Assembly (NCBI GenBank): GCA_949126835.1
Contig: OX421495.1
Span: forward strand, 29,549,171-29,613,170
Source of the DNA: Anisus vortex
Lineage: Eukaryota; Mollusca; Gastropoda; Planorbidae
DNA: 64,000 bases
Reading direction: 5' to 3'
Of this stretch, positions 9,595 through 21,800 are shown one piece after another. The notes beneath the pieces are model-generated. The model ran no database searches. It had not been told where the DNA came from and saw only the letters and a program-made list of their open reading frames with translations. Each line of letters starts with the position of its first letter. Positions within the stretch are counted from its first letter, which is position 1. A program made the position numbers and the translations under genes.

Positions 9595-11151
9595 ATGGCT
9601 GGTGAAGAACAAGCCACACAGACAGTGTATGTCTTCCTGCAACGTGAGGAGCCGATCAAGCTATTCCACGGCAGTAACCACCCAGGCGACGTGGAGAGCT
9701 TCATCGAGGACATTAGAGGTGCCTGGAGGGCGAGACGAGTCACCGAGAACGAAGAGAAGAGAGACGTGCTATGGGCTCACCTCGGCGAGTCAGTGAGGGC
9801 AGAGTGTAGGTGCCACCCACCGGAGGTGAGGTCCAACCCTGAAGAGCTGATCAGAGTGTTACAGTCCGTCTACGGGGAGAAACGAAGTATCTCCAAATTA
9901 ATGGGTCTGTTTCTCACAGTCCATCAACATGTCTCAGAGACTGTGAGAGCTTACTCTCACCGCTTGCAGGCTGCATTTGATGCCCCGTTAGCGCGACAAA
10001 CCTGTCTCTCAGTGGCCCTCACAGATGCCGTAATCTTGAGGGACCACTTTGCAGAAAACTTGCTGGACCCCCTCTTGAGGAAGTACCTGCGAGAGGAGAT
10101 CCATAAATACCCTAGGACCTCCTTCCTAGACCTGCGGGATACGGCTATACGCTGGTCCGAGGACGAATGTGACGTCCACTTGATGCACTCTGTAGCTACG
10201 ACTGTTGAGCCAATACAGCCGGGCCCAGAGTTGGAAAAATTGGTGTTGGCACTGGCCAAACAGGTGGGTGAGTTATCAACAACAATAGAGTATCTGCAGC
10301 TTTCACAACAAAGCCCTGATTCTCAACCATACCCACAGCCTTCAGGTGAACCAGACCACTACGATTGTCATTCTGGATACGGCTATAATAACTGTGGAAG
10401 CCCTGACCACCTTGCTGGGGAGTGCTTGAAAGGGATGCAGATAACTGTCGGAGCGAGTGGCATGACTCATCACCAAGATGAGCAGCCCACTCTGACGAGC
10501 AAGAGAGTAGGCACCCGCCCTGCGGCAAATGTCAGCCTCAATGGGCTATGTTGTGAGGCCACGATTGACACAGGCTCCCTGGTCAGCACAGTGACGGAGA
10601 GCCTATTTACCAACCAAACTGCCAGTGTACTACCAGAAGTTGGAGATACCCAAACTGTTAGACCCCAGTCAGTCATGTTTAAAGTAGTTGTGCCAACAGG
10701 ACCGGTAGTAAATAAAGGAATGGTTCAGGCGGCACCGTTACATTGCTTGAAAGTGGTTAAAGAAACGGTTTCGGTGGACCCTATAGCTAATGTGAAATTA
10801 GTGTGCCAAACAAGACGTCAAGCTGTACCAGGAGAGGACTCTGCTCTTTTCTCATTACACTTATGTTTACTTTTTATTTTTAACCATTTTCTTTCCTTTT
10901 GTTATGTTTTTATGAAAATGATAAATTTACTTTTTGTATACCTTTATTACCCATTTCATGACATGTTGACCCTTTTGTGTAGTGTGCGTAGATTTTTCCT
11001 TTTTGGTGTACTTGGACACTACGTATATCTCATTGTGACTTTGATGTCAGATGTTTTAAGAGTAGGTACAGCATTTTTTGTCCCAGTGAGACTTTCACAT
11101 TTTCCACCTATCTTTAGGCTGCATGCTTTTTATGTCTGTCCCAATGGGTAA
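9595..11151 (+). CDS. Gag-protease polyprotein of the LTR retrotransposon
   Basis: 518 codons without a stop. Residues about 1-230 are a capsid-type Gag: helical, charged, with KLFHGSNHPGDVESFIEDI near the start and FLDLRDTAIRW later. A single zinc knuckle follows, C267-G-S-P-D-H272-L-A-G-E-C277. The Cys expected at 264 is Tyr, so the knuckle is incomplete. An aspartic protease follows, with the active-site D325-T-G-S in ATIDTGSLVSTVTESLF. After about residue 420 (near base 10850) the frame enters T-rich DNA and reads as a hydrophobic, low-information tail; I infer this is where pol was deleted. Start chosen: first ATG, 122 bp after the LTR. Gag would package the element's RNA; the protease would need another element's polymerase and integrase as partners. 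Confidence 0.85.
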   Translation: MAGEEQATQTVYVFLQREEPIKLFHGSNHPGDVESFIEDIRGAWRARRVTENEEKRDVLWAHLGESVRAECRCHPPEVRSNPEELIRVLQSVYGEKRSISKLMGLFLTVHQHVSETVRAYSHRLQAAFDAPLARQTCLSVALTDAVILRDHFAENLLDPLLRKYLREEIHKYPRTSFLDLRDTAIRWSEDECDVHLMHSVATTVEPIQPGPELEKLVLALAKQVGELSTTIEYLQLSQQSPDSQPYPQPSGEPDHYDCHSGYGYNNCGSPDHLAGECLKGMQITVGASGMTHHQDEQPTLTSKRVGTRPAANVSLNGLCCEATIDTGSLVSTVTESLFTNQTASVLPEVGDTQTVRPQSVMFKVVVPTGPVVNKGMVQAAPLHCLKVVKETVSVDPIANVKLVCQTRRQAVPGEDSALFSLHLCLLFIFNHFLSFCYVFMKMINLLFVYLYYPFHDMLTLLCSVRRFFLFGVLGHYVYLIVTLMSDVLRVGTAFFVPVRLSHFPPIFRLHAFYVCPNG

Positions 11152-11237
11152 CTTTTTGTATTGATCTAGGGCCAGAGGGGTATTTTTTGTATGATAGTTT
11201 GTTTTGCAGGGTCGCAAAAAGAAAGTTAGGAGATGAA
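11152..11237 (+). other. 3' leader end and polypurine tract of the retrotransposon
   Basis: The last 22 bases (11216-11237) are mostly purines, ending GTTAGGAGATGAA directly against the TG of the 3' LTR, as expected for a plus-strand primer. GGCCAGAGGGG at about 11170 is a second purine-rich patch. Confidence 0.6.
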
Positions 11238-12861
11238 TGTAGGTCAGTGACTTAAATTAAAAGTGTGATTAATTGCTTTGTGCTGTATGAGTGGTCTGTT
11301 TTGAATGTGTTTCTGTGCTCTGAGCGTGTTATGATTTGTGAGAATGTAAGTAATTGACTTTTAATGTAAATGTATTTTATTATTTGTAATATAGATATAG
11401 ACTTGGGGGACTGTTTGGTATAAAAATGATGTATGTAAATATTGTTTTGTATTTTGTAAAAGCCATGAAACGAGGTTAAGCGGCTAGGTCTTGCGTCATT
11501 TTTCGGAATTCTTTTTCTGATTATTTTAAATTGGGTTTTCGTTAGTGTAGTTTAATTAAAGTAATAGGTAGAATTTTTATTGTAGTTTAATTTAATATAG
11601 GGTTGTACATAAGGTAAGTTGGTAGATATTTAGCAATTAGAGATTTAGAATAAGGATTAGCACTTTAGTCAACAGGAAATAGTCATTTTGAAATTAGTTA
11701 GAACGAGATTTACACGGGTCATCAGAGACGTCCCGTCAGCGTCTATAAATAGAGCAATCAATCACTTCCGTCAGGAAATGGCCATTTTGTGTGTGACCAC
11801 TGGTCAGTATATGGCGTAATTGTGTGTGGCTTGTTCGGATATGATGTGAGTTGAGATTTAATTACTTTGTAGAATGCTTATTTTATGCTATGTTTTATTT
11901 GGTTATTTTATGCATATTGTCCACTTGTCTATGACAAGTGCATTGATGGGAATGGATTAAGTTGGAGGTTTGGGAAGGAACATTAGCCGCCATGTTGGCT
12001 TCTTCTTTTTAAATGTATATTTCTTTTTAGTTCATGTATATTATTATTTTAATGTAATGTTGCCTTTAATGGCCGGCATGGGAATAAGTTATGGTAGATG
12101 TTTTTATTTCATGCTTGGTTTTAACTGGTATGTATTCACCAGTGAGTGGCCTAACTCTGTGGTACAGAGTATAGAGCGGTGTTGTCTTGTTCTAGTCTTC
12201 ATTGACTAGAGCTGGGTTGATTCTTATGTCATAATTCATATTATGTTATAAGATGTACAAGGAGTTATAGGTTCATGTTTTAACTGGTTATAGTTGGACT
12301 ATGCTATGTAGTTTTTATTTACTGTATATAGTATATATATATATATTATGCTTATGTATATAGATGACCATGTTCTAATGTGTATTTTTATTTCTCTATT
12401 TCTATTCTATTATATTGTAGGTCGTAATGTCGGCCTATGTTGGTTTTTAGTGGGGAGTTAAAGTTTGATTTTAGTAGGGAGTTAAAGTTTGGTTATTATT
12501 TGTGAGGGTTTACAGTATGTTTAGAGTTTAGATAGTATAGGTTTATTGTTGGGGGTTTAATTTGTTTTTATGATTTTTATGTTCCCTTTAATGGGACGAG
12601 TTGATTTCCATGAATAAACAGTAATTTGTAATTTAAATATGATTTTAATGTTTTATGTTTAGTGTTCAGTGTTGTTGGTCTGTTTAGATTGTAATAATCC
12701 TTCTGTCCCAACGGAAGTGTCACGGAAGCCCAAAGTCCCCTCGTGCCCTAACCAAGATGTTTTTAGTGAATGATTGCTGTCCTTTACCCACAACCCTCTT
12801 TAATTAGTAGTAACTATGAATGTAAAATATAACCGCCCTCCCCTCGCCCCACCCTGTTACA
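11238..12861 (+). repeat. 3' LTR
   Basis: Same 1,624-bp length as the 5' LTR. Differences seen include TTATTG/TAATTG near the start, CCAGTGG/CCACTGG, GCGTAGT/GCGTAAT, GAATTT/GATTTT, TTTAGTG/TTTAATG, CTCTTGCC/CTCGTGCC and CTCTCCT/CTCCCCT. AATAAA at 12613-12618. Confidence 0.93.
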
Positions 12862-15800
12862 TATAAATATCTCAAAGACTTCACTTGTCTCCGGTCGCAC
12901 ATGTAGGCTATAAATATCTCAAAGACTTCTCTTGTCGACTGTAGGCTATAAATATCTCAAAGACTTCTTTTGTCGACTGTAGGCTATAAATATCTCAAGG
13001 ACTTCACTTGTCTTCGGTCGCACATGTAGGCTATAAATATCTCAAAGACTTCTCTTGTCGACTGTAGGCTATAAATATCTGAAAGACTTCTTTTGTTGAC
13101 TGTAGGCTATAAATATCTCAAGGACTTCACTTGTCTCCGGTCGCACATGTAGGCTATAAATAACTCAAAGACTTCTCTTGTCGACTGTAGGCTATAAATA
13201 TCGCAAAGACTTCACTTATCTCCGGTCGCACATGTAGGCTATAAATATCTCAAAGACTTCACTTGTCGACTGTAGGCTATAAATATCTCAAAGACTTCTC
13301 TTGTCGACTGTAGGCTATAAATATCTCAAAGACTTCTCTTGTCGAAATTAGGCTATAAATATCTCAAAGACTTCACTTGTCTCCGGTCGCACATGTAGGC
13401 TATAAATATCTCAAAGACTTCTCTTGTCGACTGTAGGCTATAAATATCTCAAAGACTTCACTTGTCGACTGTAGGCTGTAAATATGTCAAAGACTTCACT
13501 TGTCGACTGTAGGCTATAAATATCTCAAAGACTTCACTTGTCTCCGGTTATGTAGGCTATAAATATCTCAAAGACTTCTCTTGTCGACTGTAGGCTATAA
13601 ATATCTCAAAGACTTCACTTGTCGACTGTAGGCTATAAATATCTCAAAGACTTCACTTGTCTCCGGTCGCACATGTAGGCTATAAATATCTCAAAGACTT
13701 CTCTTGTCGACTGTAGGCTATAAATATCTCAAAGACTTCACTTGTCGACTGTAGGCTATAAATATCTCAAAGACTTCACTTGTCTCCGGTCGCACATGTA
13801 GGCTACAAATATCTCAAAGACTTCTCTTGTCGACTGTAAGCTATAAATATCTCAAAGACTTCACTTTTCTCCGGTCGCACATGTAGGCTATAAATATCTC
13901 AAAGACTTCTCTTGTCGACTGTAGGCTATAAATATCTCAAAGACTTCACTTGTCGACTGTAGGCTATAAATATCTCAAAGACTTCACTTGTCTCCGGTCG
14001 CACATGTAGGCTATAAATATCTCAAAGACTTCTCTTGTCGACTGTAGGCTATAAATATCTCAAAGACTTCTCTTGTCTCTGGTCGCACATGTAGGCTATA
14101 AATATCTCAAAGACTTCACTTGTCTCCGGTTATGTAGGCTATAAATATCTCAAAGACTTCTCTTGTCGACTGTAGGTTATAAATATCTCAAAGACTTCTC
14201 TTGTCGACTGTAGGCTATAAATATCTCAAAGACTTCTCTTGTCGACTGTAGGCTATAAATATCTCAAAGACTTCACTTGTCGACTGTAGGCTATAAATAT
14301 CTCAAAGACTTCACTTGTCGACTGTAGGCTATAAATATCTCAAAGACTTCACTTGTCTCCGGTTATGTAGGCTATAAATATCTCAAAGACTTCTCTTGTC
14401 AACTGTAGGCTATAAATATCTCAAAGACTTCACTTGTCGACTGTAGGCTATAAATATCTCAAAGACTTCACTTGTCTCCGGTAGCACATGTAGGCTATAA
14501 ATATCTCAAAGACTTCTCTTGTCGACTGTAGGCTATAAATATCTCAAAGACTTCACTTGTCTCCGGTCGCACATGTAGGCTATAAATATCTCAAAGACTT
14601 CTCTTGTCGACTGTATGCTATAAATATCTCAAAGACGTCTTTTGTCGACTGTAGTCTATAAATATCTCAAGGACTTCACTTGTCTCCGGTCGCACATGTA
14701 AGGTATAAATAATTCAAAGACTTCTCTTGTCGACTGTAGGCTATAAATATCTCAAAGACTTCACTTATCTCCGGTCGCACATGTAGGCTATAAATATCTC
14801 AAAGACTTCACTTGTCGACTGTAGGCTATAAATATCTCAAAGACTTCTCTTGTCGACTGTAGGCTATAAATATCTCAAAGACTTCTCTTGTCGAAAATAG
14901 GCTATAAATATCTCAAAGACTTCTCTTGTCGACTGTAGGCTATAAATATCTGAAAGACTTCTCTTGTCGACGGTAGGCTTTAAAAATCTCTAAGACTTCA
15001 CTTGTCTCCGGTCGCACATGTAGGCTATAAATATCTCAAAGACTTCTCTTGTCGACTGATAGGCTATAAATATCTCAAAAACTTCTCTTGTCGACTGTAG
15101 GCTATAAAAATCTCAAAGACTTCACTTGTCTCCGGTCGCACATGTAGGCTATAAATATCTCAAAGACTTCACTTGTCGACTGTAGGCTGTAAATATGTCA
15201 AAGACTTCACATTTCGACTGTAGGCTATAAATATCTCAAAGACTTCACTTGTCGACTGTAGGCTATAAATATCTCAAAGACTTCACTTGTCTCTGGTTAT
15301 GTAGGCTATAAATATCTCAAAGACTTCTCTTGTCGACTGTAGGCTATAAATATCTCAAAGACTTCACTTGTCGACTGTAGGCTATAAATATCTCAAAGAC
15401 TTCACTTGTCTCCGGTCGCACATGTAGGCTATAAATATCTCAAAGACTTCTCTTGTCGACTGTAGGCTATAAATATCTCAAAGACTTCACTTGTCGACTG
15501 TAGGCTATAAATATCTCAAAGACTTCACTTGTCTCCGGTCGCACATGTAGGCTACAAATATCTCAAAGACTTCTCTTGTCGACTGTAGGCTATAAATATC
15601 TCAAAGACTTCACTTTTCTCCGGTCGCACATGTAGGCTATAAATATCTCAAAGACTTCTCTTGTCGACTGTAGGCTATAAATATCTCAAAGACTTCTCTT
15701 GTCGACTGTAGGCTATAAATATCTCAAAGACTTCACTTGTTTCCGGTCGCACATGTAGGCTATAAATATCTCAAGGACTTCACTTGTCGACTGTAGGCTA

Positions 15801-18800
15801 TAAATATCTCAAAGACATCTCTTGTCGACTGTAGGCTATAAATATCTCAAAGACTTCTCTTGTCGACTGTAGGCTATAAATATCTCAAAGACATCTCTTG
15901 TCGACTGTAGGCTATAAATATCTCAAAGACTTCACTTGTCTCCGGTCGCACATGTAGGCTATAAATATCTCAAAGACTTCACTTGTCGACTGTAGGCTAT
16001 AAATATCTCAAAGACATCTCTTGTCGACTGTAGGCTATAAATATCTCAAAGACTTCACTTGTCTCCGGTCGCACATGTAGGCTATAAATATCTCAAAGAC
16101 TTCACTTGTCGACTGTAGGCTATAAATATCTCAAAGACATCTCTTGTCTCCGGTCGCACATGTAGGCTATAAATATCTCAAAGACTTCACTTGTCGACTG
16201 TAGGCTATAAATATCTCAAAGACTTCACTTGTCGACTGTAGGCTATAAATATCTCAAAGACTTCACTTGTCTCCGGTCGCACATGTAGGCTATAAATATC
16301 TCAAAGACTTCACTTGTCGACTGTAGGCTATAAATATCTCAAAGACATCTCTTGTCGACTGTAGGCTATAAATATCTCAAAGACTTCACTTGTCTCCGGT
16401 CGCACATGTAGGCTATAAATATCTCAAAGACTTCACTTGTCGACTGTAGGCTATAAATATCTCAAAGACTTTACTTGTCGACTGTAGGCTATAAATATCT
16501 CAAAGACTTCACTTGTCGACTGTAGGCTATAAATATCTCAAAGACTTCTCTTGTCGACTGTAGGCTATAAATATATCAAAGACTTCTCTTGTCAAAATTA
16601 GGCTATAAATATCTCAAAGACTTCTCTTGTCGACTGTAGGCTATAAATATCTGAAAGACTTCTTTTGTTGACTGTAGGCTATAAATATCTCAAGGACTTC
16701 ACTTGTCTCCGGTCGCACATGTAGGCTATAAATAACTCAAAGACTTCTCTTGTCGACTGTAGGCTATAAATATCGCAAAGACTTCACTTATCTCCGGTCG
16801 CACATGTAGGCTATAAATATCTCAAAGACTTCACTTGTCGACTGTAGGCTATAAATATCTCAAAGACTTCTCTTGTCGACTGTAGGCTATAAATATCTCA
16901 AAGACTTCTCTTGTCGAAATTAGGCTATAAATATCTCAAAGACTTCACTTGTCTCCGGTCGCACATGTAGGCTATAAATATCTCAAAGACTTCTCTTGTC
17001 GACTGTAGGCTATAAATATCTGAAAGACTTCTCTTGTCGACGGTAGGCTATAAATATCTCAAAGACTTCACTTGTCTCCGGTCGCACATGTAGGCTATAA
17101 ATATCTCAAAGACTTCTCTTGTCAACTGTAGGCTATAAATATCTCAAAGACTTCACTTGTCTCCGGTCGCACATGTAGGCTACAAATATCTCAAAGACTT
17201 CACTTGTCGACTGTAGACTGTAAATATGTCAAAGACTTCACTTGTCGACTGTAGGCTATAAATATCTCAAAGACTTCACTTGTCTCCGGTTATGTAGGCT
17301 ATAAATATCTCAAAGACTTCTCTTGTCGACTGTAGGCTATAAATATCTCAAAGACTTCACTTGTCGACTGTAGGCTATAAATATCTCAAAGACTTCACTT
17401 GTCTCCGGTCGCACATGTAGGCTATAAATATCTCAAAGACTTCTCTTGTCGACTGTAGGCTATAAATATCTCAAAGACTTCACTTGTCGACTGTAGGCTA
17501 TAAATATCTCAAAGACTTCACTTGTCTCCGGTCGCACATGTAGGCTACAAATATCTCAAAGACTTCTCTTGTCGACTGTAGGCTATAAATATCTCAAAGA
17601 CTTCACTTTTCTCCGGTCGCACATGTAGGCTATAAATATCTCAAAGACTTCTCTTGTCGACTGTAGGCTATAAATATCTCAAAGACTTCTCTTGTCGACT
17701 GTAGGCTATAAATATCTCAAAGACTTCACTTGTTTCCGGTCGCACATGTAGGCTATAAATATCTCAAAGACTTCACTTGTCGACTGTAGGCTATAAATAT
17801 CTCAAAGACATCTCTTGTCGACTGTAGGCTATAAATATCTCAAAGACTTCTCTTGTCGACTGTAGGCTATAAATATCTCAAAGACATCTCTTGTCGACTG
17901 TAGGCTATAAATATCTCAAAGACTTCACTTGTCTCCGGTCGCACATGAAGGCTATAAATATCTCAAAGACTTCACTTGTCGACTGTAGGCTATAAATATC
18001 TCAAAGACATCTCTTGTCGACTGTAGGCTATAAATATCTCAAAGACTTCACTTGTCTCCGGTCGCACATTTAGGCTATAAATATCTCAAAGACTTCACTT
18101 GTCGACTGTAGGCTATAAATATCTCAAAGACATCTCTTGTCTCCGGTCGCACATGTAGGTTATAAATATCTCAAAGACTTCACTTGTCGACTGTAGGCTA
18201 TAAATATCTCAAAGACTTCACTTGTCGACTGTAGGCTATAAATATCTAAAGACTTCACTTGTCTCCGGTCGCACATGTAGGCTATAAATATCTCAAAGAC
18301 TTCACTTGTCGACTGTAGGCTATAAATATCTCAAAGACATCTCTTGTCGACTGTAGGCTATAAATATCTCAAAGACTTCACTTGTCTCCGGTCGCACATG
18401 TAGGCTATAAATATCTCAAAGACTTCACTTGTCGACTGTAGGCTATAAATATCTCAAAGACTTTACTTGTCGACTGTAGGCTATAAATATCTCAAAGACT
18501 TCACTTGTCGACTGTAGGCTATAAATATCTCAAAGACTTCTCTTGTCGACTGTAGGCTATAAATATATCAAAGACTTCTATTGTCAAAATTAGGCTATAA
18601 ATATCTCAAAGACTTCTCTTGTCGACTGTAGGCTATAAATATCTGAAAGACTTCTCTTGTCGACGGTAGGCTATAAATATCTCAAAGACTTCACTTGTCT
18701 CCGGTCGCACATGTAGGCTATAAATATCTCAAAGACTTCTCTTGTCGACTGTAGGCTATAAATATCTCAAAGACTTCACTTGTCTCCGGTCGCACATGTA

Positions 18801-21800
18801 GGCTATAAATATCTCAAAGACTTCACTTGTCGACTGTAGGCTGTAAATATGTCAAAGACTTCACATTTCGACTGTAGGCTATAAATATCTCAAAGACTTC
18901 ACTTGTCGACTGTAGGCTATAAATATCTCAAAGACTTCATTTGTCTCTGGTTATGTAGGCTATAAATATCTATAAGACTTCTCTTGTCGACTGTAGGCTA
19001 TAAATATCTCAAAGACTTCACTTGTCGACTGTAGGCTATAAATATCTCAAAGACTTTACTTGTCTCCGGTCGCACATGTAGGCTATAAATATCTCAAAGA
19101 CTTCTCTTGTCGACTGTAGGCTATAAATATCTCAAAGACTTCACTTGTCAACTGTAGGCTATAAATATCTCAAAGACTTTACTTGTCTCCGGTCGCACAT
19201 GTAGGCTACAAATATCTCAAAGACTTCTCTTGTCGACTGTAGGCTATAAATATCTCAAAGACTTCACTTGTCGACTGTAGGCTATAAATATCTCAAAGAC
19301 TTCACTTGTCTCCGGTCGCACGACTGTAGGCTATAAATATCTCAAAGACTTCACTTGTCGACTGTAGGCTATAAATATCTCAAAGACTTCACTTGTCTCC
19401 GGTCGCACATGTAGGCTATAAATATCTCAAAGACTTCTCTTGTCGACTGTAGGCTATAAATATCTCAAAGACTTCTCTTGTCTCTGGTCGCACATGTAGG
19501 CTATAAATATCTCAAAGACTTCACTTGTCTCCGGTTATGTAGGCTATAAATATCTCAAAGACTTCTCTTGTCGACTGTAGGCTATAAATATCTCAAAGAC
19601 TTCTCTTGTCGACTGTAGGCTATAAATATCTCAAAGACTTCTCTTGTCGACTGTAGGCTATAAATATCTCAAAGACTTCACTTGTCGACTGTAGGCTATA
19701 AATATCTCAAAGACTTCACTTGTCGACTGTAGGCTATAAATATCTCAAAGACTTCACTTGTCTCCGGTTATGTAGGCTATAAATATCTCAAAGACTTCTC
19801 TTGTCAACTGTAGGCTATAAATATCTCAAAGACTTCACTTGTCGACTGTAGGCTATAAATATCTCAAAGACTTCACTTGTCTCCGGTAGCACATGTAGGC
19901 TATAAATATCTCAAAGACTTCTCTTGTCGACTGTAGGCTATAAATATCTCAAAGACTTCACTTGTCTCCGGTCGCACATGTAGGCTATAAATATCTCAAA
20001 GACTTCTCTTGTCGACTGTATGCTATAAATATCTCAAAGACGTCTTTTGTCGACTGTAGTCTATAAATATCTCAAGGACTTCACTTGTCTCCGGTCGCAC
20101 ATGTAAGGTATAAATAATTCAAAGACTTCTCTTGTCGACTGTAGGCTATAAATATCTCAAAGACTTCACTTATCTCCGGTCGCACATGTAGGCTATAAAT
20201 ATCTCAAAGACTTCACTTGTCGACTGTAGGCTATAAATATCTCAAAGACTTCTCTTGTCGACTGTAGGCTATAAATATCTCAAAGACTTCTCTTGTCGAA
20301 AATAGGCTATAAATATCTCAAAGACTTCTCTTGTCGACTGTAGGCTATAAATATCTGAAAGACTTCTCTTGTCGACGGTAGGCTTTAAAAATCTCAAAGA
20401 CTTCACTTGTCTCCGGTCGCACATGTAGGCTATAAATATCTCAAAGACTTCTCTTGTCGACTGTAGGCTATAAATATCTCAAAGACTTCTCTTGTCGACT
20501 GTAGGCTATAAATATCTCAAAGACTTCACTTGTCTCCGGTCGCACATGTAGGCTATAAATATCTCAAAGACTTCACTTGTCGACTGTAGGCTGTAAATAT
20601 GTCAAAGACTTCACATTTCGACTGTAGGCTATAAATATCTCAAAGACTTCACTTGTCGACTGTAGGCTATAAATATCTCAAAGACTTCACTTGTCTCTGG
20701 TTATGTAGGCTATAAATATCTCAAAGACTTCTCTTGTCGACTGTAGGCTATAAATATCTCAAAGACTTCACTTGTCGACTGTAGGCTATAAATATCTCAA
20801 AGACTTCACTTGTCTCCGGTCGCACATGTAGGCTATAAATATCTCAAAGACTTCTCTTGTCGACTGTAGGCTATAAATATCTCAAAGACTTCACTTGTCG
20901 ACTGTAGGCTATAAATATCTCAAAGACTTCACTTGTCTCCGGTCGCACATGTAGGCTACAAATATCTCAAAGACTTCTCTTGTCGACTGTAGGCTATAAA
21001 TATCTCAAAGACTTCACTTTTCTCCGGTCGCACATGTAGGCTATAAATATCTCAAAGACTTCTCTTGTCGACTGTAGGCTATAAATATCTCAAAGACTTC
21101 TCTTGTCGACTGTAGGCTATAAATATCTCAAAGACTTCTCTTGTCGACTGTAGGCTATAAATATCTCAAAGACATCTCTTGTCGACTGTAGGCTATAAAT
21201 ATCTCAAAGACTTCACTTGTCTCCGGTCGCACATGTAGGCTATAAATATCTCAAAGACTTCACTTGTCGACTGTAGGCTATAAATATCTCAAAGACATCT
21301 CTTGTCGACTGTAGGCTATAAATATCTCAAAGACTTCACTTGTCTCCGGTCGCACATGTAGGCTATAAATATCTCAAAGACTTCACTTGTCGACTGTAGG
21401 CTATAAATATCTCAAAGACATCTCTTGTCTCCGGTCGCACATGTAGGCTATAAATATCTCAAAGACTTCACTTGTCGACTGTAGGCTATAAATATCTCAA
21501 AGACTTCACTTGTCGACTGTAGGCTATAAATATCTCAAAGACTTCACTTGTCTCCGGTCGCACATGTAGGCTATAAATATCTCAAAGACTTCACTTGTCG
21601 ACTGTAGGCTATAAATATCTCAAAGACATCTCTTGTCGACTGTAGGCTATAAATATCTCAAAGACTTCACTTGTCTCCGGTCGCACATGTAGGCTATAAA
21701 TATCTCAAAGACTTCACTTGTCGACTGTAGGCTATAAATATCTCAAAGACTTTACTTGTCGACTGTAGGCTATAAATATCTCAAAGACTTCACTTGTCGA

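Larger units (their letters stand above)
7849..12861 (+). mobile_element. LTR retrotransposon, gag-protease only, inserted into the satellite
   Basis: Two direct repeats of 1,624 bp (7849-9472 and 11238-12861), each starting TGTAGG and ending TTACA, enclose 1,765 bp. The flanks are TATA on both sides (7845-7848 and 12862-12865), a 4-bp target duplication that rebuilds the satellite sequence GGCTATAAATATC when the element is removed. Inside are a leucine-tRNA-like primer site, a gag-protease frame and a purine-rich tract before the 3' LTR. No reverse transcriptase, RNase H or integrase is present. TG...CA ends, the 4-bp duplication and a DTG protease after gag fit the Ty3/Gypsy group. The two LTRs differ at only about seven positions that I could spot, so the insertion is young. 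Without pol it must move with enzymes from another element. Confidence 0.93.

Noticed and set aside
9602..10676. Several overlapping frames within the gag-protease region on both strands
   Set aside because: Shadows of the 518-codon gag-protease frame; only that frame carries the zinc knuckle and DTG motif.
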